Origin: Castellaniella hirudinis
Lineage (GTDB): Bacteria > Pseudomonadota > Gammaproteobacteria > Burkholderiales > Burkholderiaceae_B
Reading direction: 5' to 3'
NCBI RefSeq assembly: GCF_042651965.1
Contig: NZ_JBHSDY010000006.1
Span: 186,001-250,000 of the forward strand
Length of the DNA stretch: 64,000 bases
Part shown: piece by piece, positions 7,497 to 16,081 of the stretch
Layout of the letters: each line of letters opens with the position of its first letter
Numbering within the stretch: the stretch's first letter is position 1
Position numbers and translations under genes: made by a program
Notes under the pieces: model-generated
What the model saw: the letters and a program-made list of their open reading frames with translations, nothing else
The model's database searches: none
Told to the model about the DNA's origin: nothing

Positions 7497-8722
7497 AGCC
7501 GCCCCCTACACCGCGGCTCGCCGCCTGGCTGATGGCGGCCAGCCTGCTGCTGCTGGCCACCAATCTACGCCCTCTATTCGCCAGTACGGCCATCCTGCTG
7601 CCCGAGCTGACCCAGGCCCTGGGGCTCTCCGGCGCCCAGGCCGGCTACCTGACCACCCTGCCCGTGCTGTGCCTGGGCCTGTTCGCCCCGCTCGCGCCCC
7701 GCCTGGCGCAACGCTCCGGCATCGAGCGCACCCTGCTGCTGGTGCTGGTGATGATCATCGCCGGCTCGGCCTTGCGCGGCGTCCTGGGCGTCACGGGCCT
7801 GTTCCTGGGCACCGGCCTGGCCGGCGCGGGCATCGCGCTGGGCAACGTGCTGCTGCCCAGTCTGGTGAAACGGGACTTTCCCGACCGGGCGGCGCTGCTG
7901 ACCGGCCTGTACACCATGAGCCTCGTGGGCGGTGCAGCCCTGGCGGCCGCCGTCACGCTGCCGCTCACCCAGGCCCTGGGCGGCCGCTGGGAACTGGGTC
8001 TGGCCCTGTGGGCCGTCCCGGGCATCGTGGCGCTGGCGGCCTGGGCGCCGATCGCACTGCGCACGTCAGGCCGTTCGGCAAACGGCCGCCACATTCTGCC
8101 GGTCGAGGGCTTGCGGCGCGATGGCCTGGCCTGGGCCGTCACCTTGTTCATGGGCCTGCAATCGGCGCTGGCCTATTGCGTACTGGGCTGGATGGCGCCG
8201 ATGCTGCGGGATCGCGGACTGGACGGCACCGAGGCCGGTCTGGTGACCTCCCTGTCGATTCTGCTGCAGGTCGCCGCCTGCCTGCTGACGCCCATGGTGG
8301 CCTCGCGCTTCCGGGATCAGCGCGGCCTGGCGGTCTTCCTGGCCGCCTCAGCCACCCTGGCCCTGATCGGCATGATCCTGGGGCCGCGCTGGAGCATCTG
8401 GCCCCTGGCCGTACTCCAGGGCATCGGCCAAGGCGGGCTGTTCGCCCTGGCCGTGATGCTGATCGTGCTGCGCTCCGGCGATGCCCACGTGGCCGCCCAC
8501 CTGTCCAGCATGTCCCAGACGACGGGTTATATCCTGGCGGCGTGCGGCCCCCTGCTGATCGGCGTGCTGCACGACTGGACGGGCGATTTCCAGGCCACGA
8601 CCGGACTGCTGGCCGCACTCGGGATCGGCACGGCGCTGGCCGGCTGGCTGGCGGGCCGCAACGCGCTGGTGCGCGCCGCCGTCGTGCAGGACCCCTCCCG
8701 GATCGCCGCCCAGGCATCCTGA
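7493..8722 (+). CDS. MFS transporter, CynX/NimT type
   Basis: 409 residues from the ATG at 7493, which overlaps the previous stop (ATGA); the same frame is open far upstream, but that part is a shadow of the first MFS gene. Twelve hydrophobic segments are visible. LATNLRPLFASTAILLPEL near the N-terminus and LPSLVKRDFPDRAALLTGLY in the middle are typical of the CynX/NimT family (cyanate, 2-nitroimidazole and related exporters). A stem-loop with a T run follows 14 bp after the stop. Substrate unknown. Confidence 0.82.
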   Translation: MKPPPTPRLAAWLMAASLLLLATNLRPLFASTAILLPELTQALGLSGAQAGYLTTLPVLCLGLFAPLAPRLAQRSGIERTLLLVLVMIIAGSALRGVLGVTGLFLGTGLAGAGIALGNVLLPSLVKRDFPDRAALLTGLYTMSLVGGAALAAAVTLPLTQALGGRWELGLALWAVPGIVALAAWAPIALRTSGRSANGRHILPVEGLRRDGLAWAVTLFMGLQSALAYCVLGWMAPMLRDRGLDGTEAGLVTSLSILLQVAACLLTPMVASRFRDQRGLAVFLAASATLALIGMILGPRWSIWPLAVLQGIGQGGLFALAVMLIVLRSGDAHVAAHLSSMSQTTGYILAACGPLLIGVLHDWTGDFQATTGLLAALGIGTALAGWLAGRNALVRAAVVQDPSRIAAQAS

Positions 8723-8735
8723 GCCGGAAAACGAC

Positions 8736-8772
8736 ACGGCCCGCCGCGCGAGGAAGCACGACGGGCCGTTTT
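8736..8772 (+). terminator. Rho-independent terminator between the MFS pair and fabB
   Basis: ACGGCCCG (8736-8743) pairs with CGGGCCGT (8762-8769) and is followed by TTTT. It sits between two convergent genes and probably ends the MFS operon. On the other strand the T run is only interrupted, so it is a weaker stop for fabB. Confidence 0.75.
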
Positions 8773-8816
8773 GATTGCAGACCCTCGCCGGAGAGCAGAC
8801 GTCCGATCGCGCCGGC

Positions 8817-10034
8817 CTAGAGACCCGCGCGCGAGAACACCAGCGTAGCGTTGGTGCCGCCAAAGCCGAAGCTGTTGGACAGCGCGGTTTCGATGCGGGT
8901 CTGCGGCAGGGTTTCACGCAGGATGTTCATGCCCTCGGCGGCCGGGTCCAGGGTGTCGATATTGGCCGAAGCCGCAACGAAACCGTGCTGCATCATCAGC
9001 AGCGTGTAGACGGCCTCGTTCACCCCCGCTGCGCCCAGGGCGTGGCCGGACAGGGACTTGGTGGAAGCGATCCAGGGCTGCTTTTCGCCGAAGACCTCGC
9101 GGATGGCCTCGAGTTCCTTGACGTCGCCCACCGGCGTGCTGGTGCCGTGGGTATTGATGTAATCCACGGGGGTCTTCACGTCGATCAGCGCCTGGCGCAT
9201 GCAACGCGCCGCGCCTTCGCCGGACGGCGCCACCATGTCGTAGCCGTCGGAGGTCGCCCCGTAGCCGACGATTTCGGCCAGGATGCGGGCGCCGCGCGCC
9301 TTGGCGTGTTCGTATTCCTCGACCACCAGAATACCGCCGCCGCCGGAAATGACGAAACCGTCGCGGTCGGCATCATACGTACGCGAGGCGCGGTCGGGCG
9401 CATCGTTGTAGCGCGTGGACAGGGCCCCCATGGCGTCGAACATGAAGGACAGGGACCAGTGTTCTTCTTCGGCGCCGCCGGCGAAGACGATGTCCTGTTT
9501 GCCCAACTGGATCTGTTCCACCGCGTTGCCGATGCAATGCGCGCTGGTGGAGCAGGCCGAGCTGATGGAGTAGTTCACGCCCTTGATCTGAGCGCCAGTG
9601 GCCAGGCAGGCGGACACGCCGCTGGCCATGGCCTTGGTGACCATGTAGGGACCGACGCGGCGCACACCCTTGTCATGCAGGGTCTGGATGCCGTCATTGA
9701 TCGCGGAATGCGAGGCGCCGCCGGCACCGACGATCAGGCCGGTACGCGGATTGGAGACCAGTTCGGGAGGCAGTCCGGCATCCTGGATGGCTTCCTGCAT
9801 GGCCAGCCAGGCATAGGCATGGCCGTTGGCCATGAAGCGGCCCAGCTTGCGGTCGATCAGGTCGAGCGCGTTCAGGCGCACCGAGCCGGCCACGTGCGAG
9901 CGCAGGCCCTGTTCAGCGTATTCCGGCTGGAACGTGATGCCGGAACGCCCCTGACGCAGGCTGTCCAGAACTTCGGACTGGTTGTTGCCCAGGCTGGACA
10001 CGATGCCCATGCCGGTAACGACGACACGACGCAT
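8817..10034 (-). CDS. fabB: Beta-ketoacyl-ACP synthase I
   Basis: 405 residues, the expected length. It begins RRVVVTGMGIVSSLGNN, carries the nucleophile motif SSACSTSAH (Cys about residue 163), and the two catalytic His motifs NTHGTSTPVGD and SLSGHALGAAG, ending with the Gly-rich NSFGFGGTNA. FabB elongates unsaturated acyl chains, and pairing with fabA directly upstream (gap of 11 bp) is the classic arrangement for anaerobic unsaturated fatty acid synthesis. Ribosome site AGGAGG lies just before the ATG. Confidence 0.96.
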   Translation of the reverse strand: MRRVVVTGMGIVSSLGNNQSEVLDSLRQGRSGITFQPEYAEQGLRSHVAGSVRLNALDLIDRKLGRFMANGHAYAWLAMQEAIQDAGLPPELVSNPRTGLIVGAGGASHSAINDGIQTLHDKGVRRVGPYMVTKAMASGVSACLATGAQIKGVNYSISSACSTSAHCIGNAVEQIQLGKQDIVFAGGAEEEHWSLSFMFDAMGALSTRYNDAPDRASRTYDADRDGFVISGGGGILVVEEYEHAKARGARILAEIVGYGATSDGYDMVAPSGEGAARCMRQALIDVKTPVDYINTHGTSTPVGDVKELEAIREVFGEKQPWIASTKSLSGHALGAAGVNEAVYTLLMMQHGFVAASANIDTLDPAAEGMNILRETLPQTRIETALSNSFGFGGTNATLVFSRAGL

Positions 10035-10045
10035 AATCGGGCCTC

Positions 10046-10558
10046 CTAGAAATTATCCGTGCGGGTGAACAGACCCACGCGCAGATCATGAGCGACGTAG
10101 ATCTCGTGGCCGTCGATTTCCATGCGGGCGTCGGCAATGCCCATCACCAGCTTGCGCATCATGACGCGCTTCATGTCGATGGTGTAGCGGACCAGTTTGC
10201 CGGTCGGCAGCACCTGGCCGGTGAATTTGACTTCACCCACGCCCAGGGCGCGACCCCGGCCCTGGCCGCCACAGCAGCCCAGGAAAAAGCCCACCAGTTG
10301 CCACATGGCGTCCAGCCCCAGGCAGCCCGGCATGACCGGATCGCCCTGGAAATGGCAGTCGAAAAACCACAGGTCGGGACGGATGTCGAGCTCGGCCACG
10401 ATCTGGCCCTTGTCGTGCGCGCCGCCCTTGTCGTCGATGTGCGTGATCCGGTCGAGCATCAACATGGGCGGCAGCGGCAGCTGGGCATTGCCGGGACCAA
10501 AGAGTTCCCCGCGCCCGCAGGCCAGCAGTTCGTCGTAGCTATAGCTGTTCTTTTGCAT
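10046..10558 (-). CDS. fabA: 3-hydroxydecanoyl-ACP dehydratase/isomerase
   Basis: 170 residues, typical for FabA. The hot-dog fold active site is clear: catalytic His in FFDCHFQGDPVMPG (about residue 69) and catalytic Asp in GCLGLDAMWQ (about residue 83). It introduces the cis double bond at C10, which FabB then elongates. First gene of the fabA-fabB operon. The preceding region carries AT-rich palindromes that may bind a fatty-acid regulator. Confidence 0.97.
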   Translation of the reverse strand: MQKNSYSYDELLACGRGELFGPGNAQLPLPPMLMLDRITHIDDKGGAHDKGQIVAELDIRPDLWFFDCHFQGDPVMPGCLGLDAMWQLVGFFLGCCGGQGRGRALGVGEVKFTGQVLPTGKLVRYTIDMKRVMMRKLVMGIADARMEIDGHEIYVAHDLRVGLFTRTDNF

Positions 10559-10609
10559 GATGTTCCGTCTGAGATCCCCGGCTCGGCGGCCATAGCGGGC
10601 GCACAGCGC

Positions 10610-10639
10610 CCTATATAGGTAAGCTGGCTAGTATAACCC
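10610..10639 (-). promoter_or_regulatory. Probable fabA promoter/operator region
   Basis: On the minus strand, TATACT lies within GGGTTATACTAGCC (10626-10639) and could be a -10 box for fabA. The perfect palindrome CCTATATAGG (10610-10619) lies just downstream. An AT-rich symmetric cluster 50-80 bp before fabA is where fatty-acid regulators bind in other bacteria, but no known consensus matches exactly. Confidence 0.3.
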
Positions 10640-10652
10640 GATATATTTTCAG

Positions 10653-11114
10653 TCATTCACCGCTGAACCACACCGTGACCGTCCCTCGAACGAACAGAGG
10701 CGGGTGATCATTGCCCCAGCCTTCGACCCGGTGCACCAGCAGCAGCGGCCCGCGCGCCGCACGGCCGTCAAAGGCCCGGGTTTCGATGGAACGGCCCTGC
10801 AGCGGCACGCACGGCCCCTGCTCCGAACCCCAGCACAGCCGGGTGGAGACGCGGGCGGTGCTGTCGTAATCCCGCGAGGCATACACCCCGGTAATGCGGG
10901 CGGTGGGCGCCATCACCGGACTCCGGGGGCCCGGTTCATACCGCACCGACACCGCCCGGCCCTGCGCCTGCAGGCCCTGGCTGACCTGGTCCCGCGTCCA
11001 GGCCTGGTCGCCGGCCTGCGCCGCGCCGGCGGCCAGCACCCACATCAACAATACGGCCCCGGCCCACGCTGCGCGGCGCGTCGCCCGCCCGGGCTCCCGA
11101 CCTGCATCTCTCAT
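10653..11114 (-). CDS. FlhE-like periplasmic flagellar protein (tentative)
   Basis: 153 residues. A signal peptide with a hydrophobic core (about residues 16-34) ends at AAQAG. The mature part has the spacing seen in FlhE: a small-residue-rich strand, RLCWGSEQGPCVPLQG with two Cys likely to be disulphide-bonded, then TRAFDGRAARGPLLL and an aromatic C-terminal strand. FlhE in enterobacteria acts in the periplasm on flagellar export gating. The ATG at 11114 is preferred over a TTG one codon earlier. It starts 4 bp after the chemotaxis receptor stop, so the two are probably co-transcribed, away from any flhBA genes. The family call rests on a short pattern and is not certain. Confidence 0.55.
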   Translation of the reverse strand: MRDAGREPGRATRRAAWAGAVLLMWVLAAGAAQAGDQAWTRDQVSQGLQAQGRAVSVRYEPGPRSPVMAPTARITGVYASRDYDSTARVSTRLCWGSEQGPCVPLQGRSIETRAFDGRAARGPLLLVHRVEGWGNDHPPLFVRGTVTVWFSGE

Positions 11115-11118
11115 CAAA

Positions 11119-12720
11119 TCATCTCTGCGGCAAGGCGGGCGTACCCGGCCCGCTCAATTGGAAAACCCCGACCGCGCGGTTCAGGCCGTTCATCTGGTCG
11201 TTCAGGGACTGGGCCGCCGTGCCCGCCTCGACCACCAGCGCGGCATTCTGCTGCGTCACCTGGTCCATCTGGCCGATGGCCAGATTGATCTGCTCGATGC
11301 CGGAAGCCTGCTCACGGCTGGCCAAGGTGATTTCCGACATGATATCGGCCACCCGCTGGACGCTGGAGACGACATCGGTCATGGTCTGGCCCGCGCCGTC
11401 GGCGAGTTCAGCACCGGCCTGGATCTTCTGCACGGTGGAATCGATGAGGCCGCGGATTTCCTTGGCGGCGTTCGAGGACCGCTGCGCCAGCGCGCGGACC
11501 TCGGAGGCCACCACCGCGAAGCCCTTGCCCTGCTCGCCGGCGCGGGCGGCCTCGACCGCCGCGTTCAAGGCCAGGATATTCGTCTGAAAAGCAATGCTGT
11601 CGATCACGCCGACGATCTCGGACATCTGGCGCGTCGACGCATTGACCTCGCTCATGGTCTCGACCACCCGGGACACGGTCTGGCCGCCCCGCGAGGCGAT
11701 TTCGGACGCCGTGGCCGCCAGCGTGTTGGCCTGCTGGGCGTTGGCCGCGTTGTGGCCCACCGTGCTGGTGATCTGCTCCATGCTGGCGGCGGTTTCCTGC
11801 AGCGAGGCGGCCTGCTGCTCGGTACGCGCCGACAGGTCCAGGTTGCCGTGGACGATCTGGCCGACGGATTGGCCGATCCACTCGGAGCCCTGGCGGACCT
11901 GAGCCACAGCCTGGGCGATGCCGTCACGCATGAGCCGCATGGCATGCATCAAACTGTTCTGATCCCCTGGGCGCAGCGGAATCTCCACGCGCAGATCGCC
12001 TTGCGACATGCGATCGGCGATCTGGATGACGGCATCGGGCTCGCCGCCCAACTGGCGCACCAGCCGGCGCGACAGAATCATGCCCAGCACCAGCAGAATG
12101 AGCGCCAGGATGGCCGCCGCCAATGCAAAGCCGCCGGCCTGCCGCCAGACCACCGCGTCGACCGTGTCCAGGTACACGCCCGAACCCAGTATCCAGCCCC
12201 AGGGCGCGAATTCCTTGACGTAGGAGACTTTCTCCACAGGCTGATCGACACCGGGCTTGGGCCACATGTAGAACACATAACCGTCGCGCGTCGGACTGGC
12301 CTTGACGGTGTCCACGAAGGCCACGAACAGCTTCAGGCCGGTCGGGTCCTGCATGCCCGACAAGTCCTTGCCTTCGAGCTCGGGCTTGATCGGGTGCATC
12401 ACCATGCGCGGCGCCATGTCGTTGATCCAGAAATACTCCTGGCCGCTGTAGCGCATGCCGCGAATGGCGGCCATGGCCTGGGTCTTGGCTTGATCCTGGG
12501 TCAACGCGCCGGTTTCCGCCTGATGATGGTAATAAGTGATCACCCCGTAGGCCGTTTCGGTCGCCTGGCGCGCACCGATCTGGCGTTCCTGCAGCAGCGC
12601 GCCGCGTTCCATCCACAGCAAGGATGCCGTCAACACGACAATTCCGACAATCGCCACCAGAGTGAATAACGCGAATTTGAACGCAGTCGTGCGCGTCCAG
12701 GCCTGCAATGACCGTGACAT
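11119..12720 (-). CDS. Methyl-accepting chemotaxis protein with a Cache-type sensor
   Basis: 533 residues from the ATG at 12720, preceded by GAGGAAG. TM1 lies at about residues 13-33. The periplasmic part has the single-Cache signature (EYFWINDMAPRMVMHP, then KDLSGMQDPTG and WGWILGSGVYLD). TM2 is at about 195-215, followed by a HAMP domain and the long signalling coiled coil with the conserved hairpin tip around EAARAGEQGKGFAVVASEVR. It would pass a ligand signal to CheA/CheW and the flagellar motor. Single-Cache receptors often sense small carboxylates, but the ligand is not readable here. A flhE-like gene follows. Confidence 0.93.
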   Translation of the reverse strand: MSRSLQAWTRTTAFKFALFTLVAIVGIVVLTASLLWMERGALLQERQIGARQATETAYGVITYYHHQAETGALTQDQAKTQAMAAIRGMRYSGQEYFWINDMAPRMVMHPIKPELEGKDLSGMQDPTGLKLFVAFVDTVKASPTRDGYVFYMWPKPGVDQPVEKVSYVKEFAPWGWILGSGVYLDTVDAVVWRQAGGFALAAAILALILLVLGMILSRRLVRQLGGEPDAVIQIADRMSQGDLRVEIPLRPGDQNSLMHAMRLMRDGIAQAVAQVRQGSEWIGQSVGQIVHGNLDLSARTEQQAASLQETAASMEQITSTVGHNAANAQQANTLAATASEIASRGGQTVSRVVETMSEVNASTRQMSEIVGVIDSIAFQTNILALNAAVEAARAGEQGKGFAVVASEVRALAQRSSNAAKEIRGLIDSTVQKIQAGAELADGAGQTMTDVVSSVQRVADIMSEITLASREQASGIEQINLAIGQMDQVTQQNAALVVEAGTAAQSLNDQMNGLNRAVGVFQLSGPGTPALPQR

Positions 12721-12903
12721 GATGTCTTCCTCTTCTTCTTGTCCGCAATCCAGATACGCCCATACCGCCACCCGGCACGGCCGCCGGCGGATCACAGCGC
12801 GGTCGTGAAATCAGTATACGATTGAAGGATTTCGTCAAGCCGCTGAAAAAAGGCCATATCCCGGGATTTTCCATACAGGTCGATCCCGCCGGCCCCACAC
12901 CCC

Positions 12904-13668
12904 ATGTGCATCGCCTACCTGTCCCTGGGGGCCCCCGACTGGCCCCTGCTGATCGCCGCCAACCGCGACGAATTCCACGCCCGACCGACCCGGGCGGCGG
13001 GTCCCTGGCCTACCGTCCCGCATCTGATCGCCGGCCAGGATCTGCAAGGCGGCGGCACCTGGCTGGGCGCGACCGCCGCCGGCCGCCATGCCCTCCTGAC
13101 CAATTACCGCGAACCCGGGCATCCCGTGCCGCCCGGCGCCCCGTCGCGCGGCCTGCTGGTACGTGATTTTCTATGCGGCGAAGAGGATCCCGCCGCCTGG
13201 ATCACCGCGATCGCAGCCCGGGCGGACGACTGGGCGGGCTTCAATCTGATCGTGGGCGACACGCGCCAGACCTGGTATCTGGGCAACCGGGACCCCGCCC
13301 GCGCGCCCCGCATGCTGGCGCCCGGCCGCTACGTACTGTCCAACCACCTGCTCGACACCCCCTGGCCCAAAGCCGCACGGCTGCGCGCCTCGCTGGACGC
13401 CCTGCCGCCCGCGACCTGGGCATCGGCGCCTGAACAAGTGCTCGAACGGCTGCGCGACACCACACCCGCCGAGGACGCGCGGCTGCCGGCCACCGGCCTG
13501 AGCCTGGAATTCGAACGCCTGCTGAGCAGCCCCTTCATCATCAGTCCGGACTACGGCACCCGCTGTTCGACCGTGCTGGCCCGGGCCGCCGACGGCCGGA
13601 CCTTTTTCTGCGAACAGGGCTACGACGCTGCGGGACGGCCGCACGAACGCCACGACTGGTGGATATGA
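12904..13668 (+). CDS. NRDE-family protein (TANGO2-like)
   Basis: 254 residues starting MCIAYLSLG. The family name motif NRDE is present in LLIAANRDEFHARPT (about residue 20), with Cys2 exposed after Met removal as in Ntn-type hydrolases, and GGGTWLGATAAGRHALLTN following. NRDE/TANGO2 proteins are widespread; roles in haem trafficking or as an N-terminal-nucleophile hydrolase have been proposed, and the bacterial function is unsettled. It is divergent from the chemotaxis receptor with a 183-bp gap. No obvious partner genes. Confidence 0.85.
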   Translation: MCIAYLSLGAPDWPLLIAANRDEFHARPTRAAGPWPTVPHLIAGQDLQGGGTWLGATAAGRHALLTNYREPGHPVPPGAPSRGLLVRDFLCGEEDPAAWITAIAARADDWAGFNLIVGDTRQTWYLGNRDPARAPRMLAPGRYVLSNHLLDTPWPKAARLRASLDALPPATWASAPEQVLERLRDTTPAEDARLPATGLSLEFERLLSSPFIISPDYGTRCSTVLARAADGRTFFCEQGYDAAGRPHERHDWWI

Positions 13669-13739
13669 GCGCCCCGCAGGGACGGACGCCCCGGGGTGCG
13701 CGCTAAAATGCTGCTTTTCACACCCCACAGGAAATCCTC

Positions 13740-14201
13740 ATGAGCACCGGGCTCGCCAGCCAGATATCCGACGCCGTCAAGACCGCCATGCGCGCGCACG
13801 ACAGCCTCCGCCTGGGCACCCTGCGGCTGCTGCAAGCCGCCATCAAGCAGAAAGCCGTGGACGAGCGCGTCGAACCCGATGACGCCGCAATCCTGGCCAT
13901 CATCGAAAAACAGGTCAAACAGCGCCGCGAGTCCATCGCCGCCTTCGAATCCGCCGGCCGCACCGACAGCGCCAATCAGGAACGCGCCGAAATGGACATC
14001 CTGAAAGAATTTCTGCCCCAGGGCGCCTCGCCCGAGGAAATCGCAGCCGCCATCGAGGCCGCTTTCGCCCAGGCCGCCAGCCAGGGCCAGCAAGGCGGCG
14101 CCGCCATGGGCGCCATCATGGCGCAGTTGAAAAAGGCGCTGGCCGGCCGCGCCGACATGGCGGCGGTTTCGGCGCAGGTCCGTACAAAGCTAAACGGTTG
14201 A
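13740..14201 (+). CDS. YqeY/GatB-like domain protein
   Basis: 153 residues. The N-terminus has LASQISDAVKTAMRAHD and LGTLRLLQAAIKQKAVDE, and the C-terminus MGAIMAQLKKALAGRADM, both typical of YqeY, a helical protein homologous to the tRNA-binding tail of the GatB amidotransferase subunit. It may stimulate tRNA-dependent amidation, but function is not settled. In many proteobacteria it follows rpsU; here it stands alone. A ribosome site (AGGAAA) precedes the ATG. It overlaps the next gene tail to tail by 12 bp. Confidence 0.9.
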   Translation: MSTGLASQISDAVKTAMRAHDSLRLGTLRLLQAAIKQKAVDERVEPDDAAILAIIEKQVKQRRESIAAFESAGRTDSANQERAEMDILKEFLPQGASPEEIAAAIEAAFAQAASQGQQGGAAMGAIMAQLKKALAGRADMAAVSAQVRTKLNG

Positions 14202-15191
14202 TGCAGCGGCCGACATCAGGGCCTGCCCGGCCCTGATGCGCTGCACCAGGTCGGGATTGCGCACGAACGCCCGGCCGAAGGCAACCGCCTCGCCCCGCCC
14301 CGCCTGAACGGCGCGCAGCGCAGAATCCGGATCGTAGCCCTCGTTCAGCACCAGCGCGCCGCTGAAGGCGTCGCGGATCACCGGAGCCAGCGCATCCGCG
14401 CCTTCGTGTTCGCGCACGCAGATGAATGCGGTGCGCCGCTGGCCCAGTTCGCGGGCCACATGGCGGTACAGCGCCGCCGGGTCCGAATCCCGCATATCGT
14501 GGCGGTCGCCGCGCGGCGACAGATGCACGCCGACGCGCCCCGCCCCCCAGATACCAGCGCAGGCATCGACGATTTCCAGCAGAAAGCGGCTGCGCTTGCA
14601 CACCGTGCCGCCGTAATCGTCCTGACGGCCGTTGGAGCCGTCGTGCAGAAACTGGTCGATCAGATAGCCGTCGCCGGCGTGCACTTCGACCCCGTCGAAT
14701 TCCGCCAGCCAGGCATGGCGGGCCGCCTGCTCGAAATCCGCAATCACGCGCCGGATCTCATCGAGCCGCAAACTGCGCGGCACGACAAAGCCCCCGGCCT
14801 GCGGGCACGGGCCCCGGCCGCAGGCGATGGCGCTGGGCGCCACGGGCATTTCGCCCAACAGGTATTCAGGATCCGACACCCGGCCGGCATGCCACAACTG
14901 CAGGACGATGCGCCCGCCGCGCCGATGCACGGCGTCCGTCACCGCCCGCCAGCCCTGGGCCTGGGTCGAGTTCCAGATGCCCGGCATGTCCGGGTGCCCG
15001 ACACCCAGCGGCGACACCGAGGCCGCCCCGGCCAGGATCAGGCCCGCGTCGGCGCGCTGGGCGTAAAACGCGCGCATGCCGTCATCGGGCACGCGGCATT
15101 GCGCAGGCCACGCCCCCACCGACGGCGCCATGACGATGCGGTTAGGCAGTTCGATGTCCCCCAGCCTGACCGGATCGAACAAACTTGTCAT
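14190..15191 (-). CDS. Old yellow enzyme-family NADH:flavin oxidoreductase, divergent active site
   Basis: 333 residues, starting MTSLFDPVRLGDIELPNRIVMAP. The TIM-barrel flavin-binding landmarks are present: LQLWHAGRVS (about residue 95), DYGG, and FGRAFVRNPDLV at the end. The substrate-binding pair normally read as H-x-x-N in HGANGYL is here HAGDGYL, so Asn is replaced by Asp. The usual APLTR near residue 25, whose Thr tunes the flavin, is APSVG. These changes could alter substrate choice or activity. The start at 15191 matches family length; the longer open frame upstream lacks support. Substrate unknown. Confidence 0.85.
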   Translation of the reverse strand: MTSLFDPVRLGDIELPNRIVMAPSVGAWPAQCRVPDDGMRAFYAQRADAGLILAGAASVSPLGVGHPDMPGIWNSTQAQGWRAVTDAVHRRGGRIVLQLWHAGRVSDPEYLLGEMPVAPSAIACGRGPCPQAGGFVVPRSLRLDEIRRVIADFEQAARHAWLAEFDGVEVHAGDGYLIDQFLHDGSNGRQDDYGGTVCKRSRFLLEIVDACAGIWGAGRVGVHLSPRGDRHDMRDSDPAALYRHVARELGQRRTAFICVREHEGADALAPVIRDAFSGALVLNEGYDPDSALRAVQAGRGEAVAFGRAFVRNPDLVQRIRAGQALMSAAASTV

Positions 15192-15358
15192 ATCATGCGG
15201 GAAAAAGCAGGGCTGATTCAGCGCACTTCCTGTCATAATTTGCTGCAATGCACCATCCAGATATCAGATTCGTGTAAAAATCCATCAGGGTTTTTACCAG
15301 ATTTTCCAGTCCTTGACCATCGCGAAAACGCCATTCGGGACATGCATAAAGGAGCATC

Positions 15359-16015
15359 ATGGGACAATTCGCCGTCATCGGCCTGGGCCGCTTCGGCAGC
15401 GCAACCTCGCTGGAACTGATGCGGCTGGGCCATTCGGTCCTGGGCGTGGACGCCGACGGCCGCGTCGTCGACCAGATGGCCGACAAGCTGACCCGCGCCG
15501 CCATCGCCGACGTCACCGACCGCGACACCCTGGCCGAACTGGGCCTGACCGAATACGACGTAGTGCTGGTCGCCATCGGCGAAGACCTGCAGGCCAGCCT
15601 GGTCTGCACCGTGCACCTGAAGGCGCTGGGCGTCAAAGTGCTGTGGGTCAAGGCATCCTCGCGCGCGCACCACCTGATCCTGGCCAAGCTGGGCGCCAGC
15701 CGCATCATCCACCCGGAAGATGAAATGGGCATCCGCATCGCCCAGGTGCTCAGCTACCCCATGGTCAACGATTACATTTCCCTGGGCAATGGCGATTTCG
15801 TGGTCGAGATCGAAGCCAGCGCGCAACTGGACGGCCACACCCTGGGCGACGCCCTGACCACCGAACCGCCGGGCGCGATCCATGCCCTGGCCGTCAAGCG
15901 CAAGGGCGAGACCACCGTGCATCCCACCGACCAGTTCGTGGTGCGCGCCAAGGACACCTTGATCCTGTTCGGCCCGCTGCACTACCTGAAAACCGCCGCG
16001 CCCAAACTGAGCTGA
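15359..16015 (+). CDS. TrkA/KtrA-type potassium uptake regulatory subunit
   Basis: 218 residues, a single RCK unit. The Rossmann nucleotide motif GLGRFGSATSLEL is at residues 8-20, with an acidic residue after beta-2 (GVDADG) for the ribose. The C-terminal half (about 140-218) is a TrkA-C domain. This cytoplasmic ring protein gates the membrane subunit in response to bound nucleotides. The membrane partner follows 66 bp downstream, which fixes the assignment to the KtrAB/TrkAH class. Ribosome site AAGGAGC precedes the ATG. Confidence 0.92.
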   Translation: MGQFAVIGLGRFGSATSLELMRLGHSVLGVDADGRVVDQMADKLTRAAIADVTDRDTLAELGLTEYDVVLVAIGEDLQASLVCTVHLKALGVKVLWVKASSRAHHLILAKLGASRIIHPEDEMGIRIAQVLSYPMVNDYISLGNGDFVVEIEASAQLDGHTLGDALTTEPPGAIHALAVKRKGETTVHPTDQFVVRAKDTLILFGPLHYLKTAAPKLS

Positions 16016-16081
16016 CGCGCCCCGTCGCCATTCCCCTGCCCGCACCCGCATGACCCCGACCCTCGATCGCCCCGACTGCGC

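Noticed and set aside
15192..15358. Riboswitch before the potassium uptake genes
   Set aside because: Only an imperfect short A/T stem (AAAAATCC/GGGTTTTT) is visible; nothing matches a known K+-related riboswitch class.
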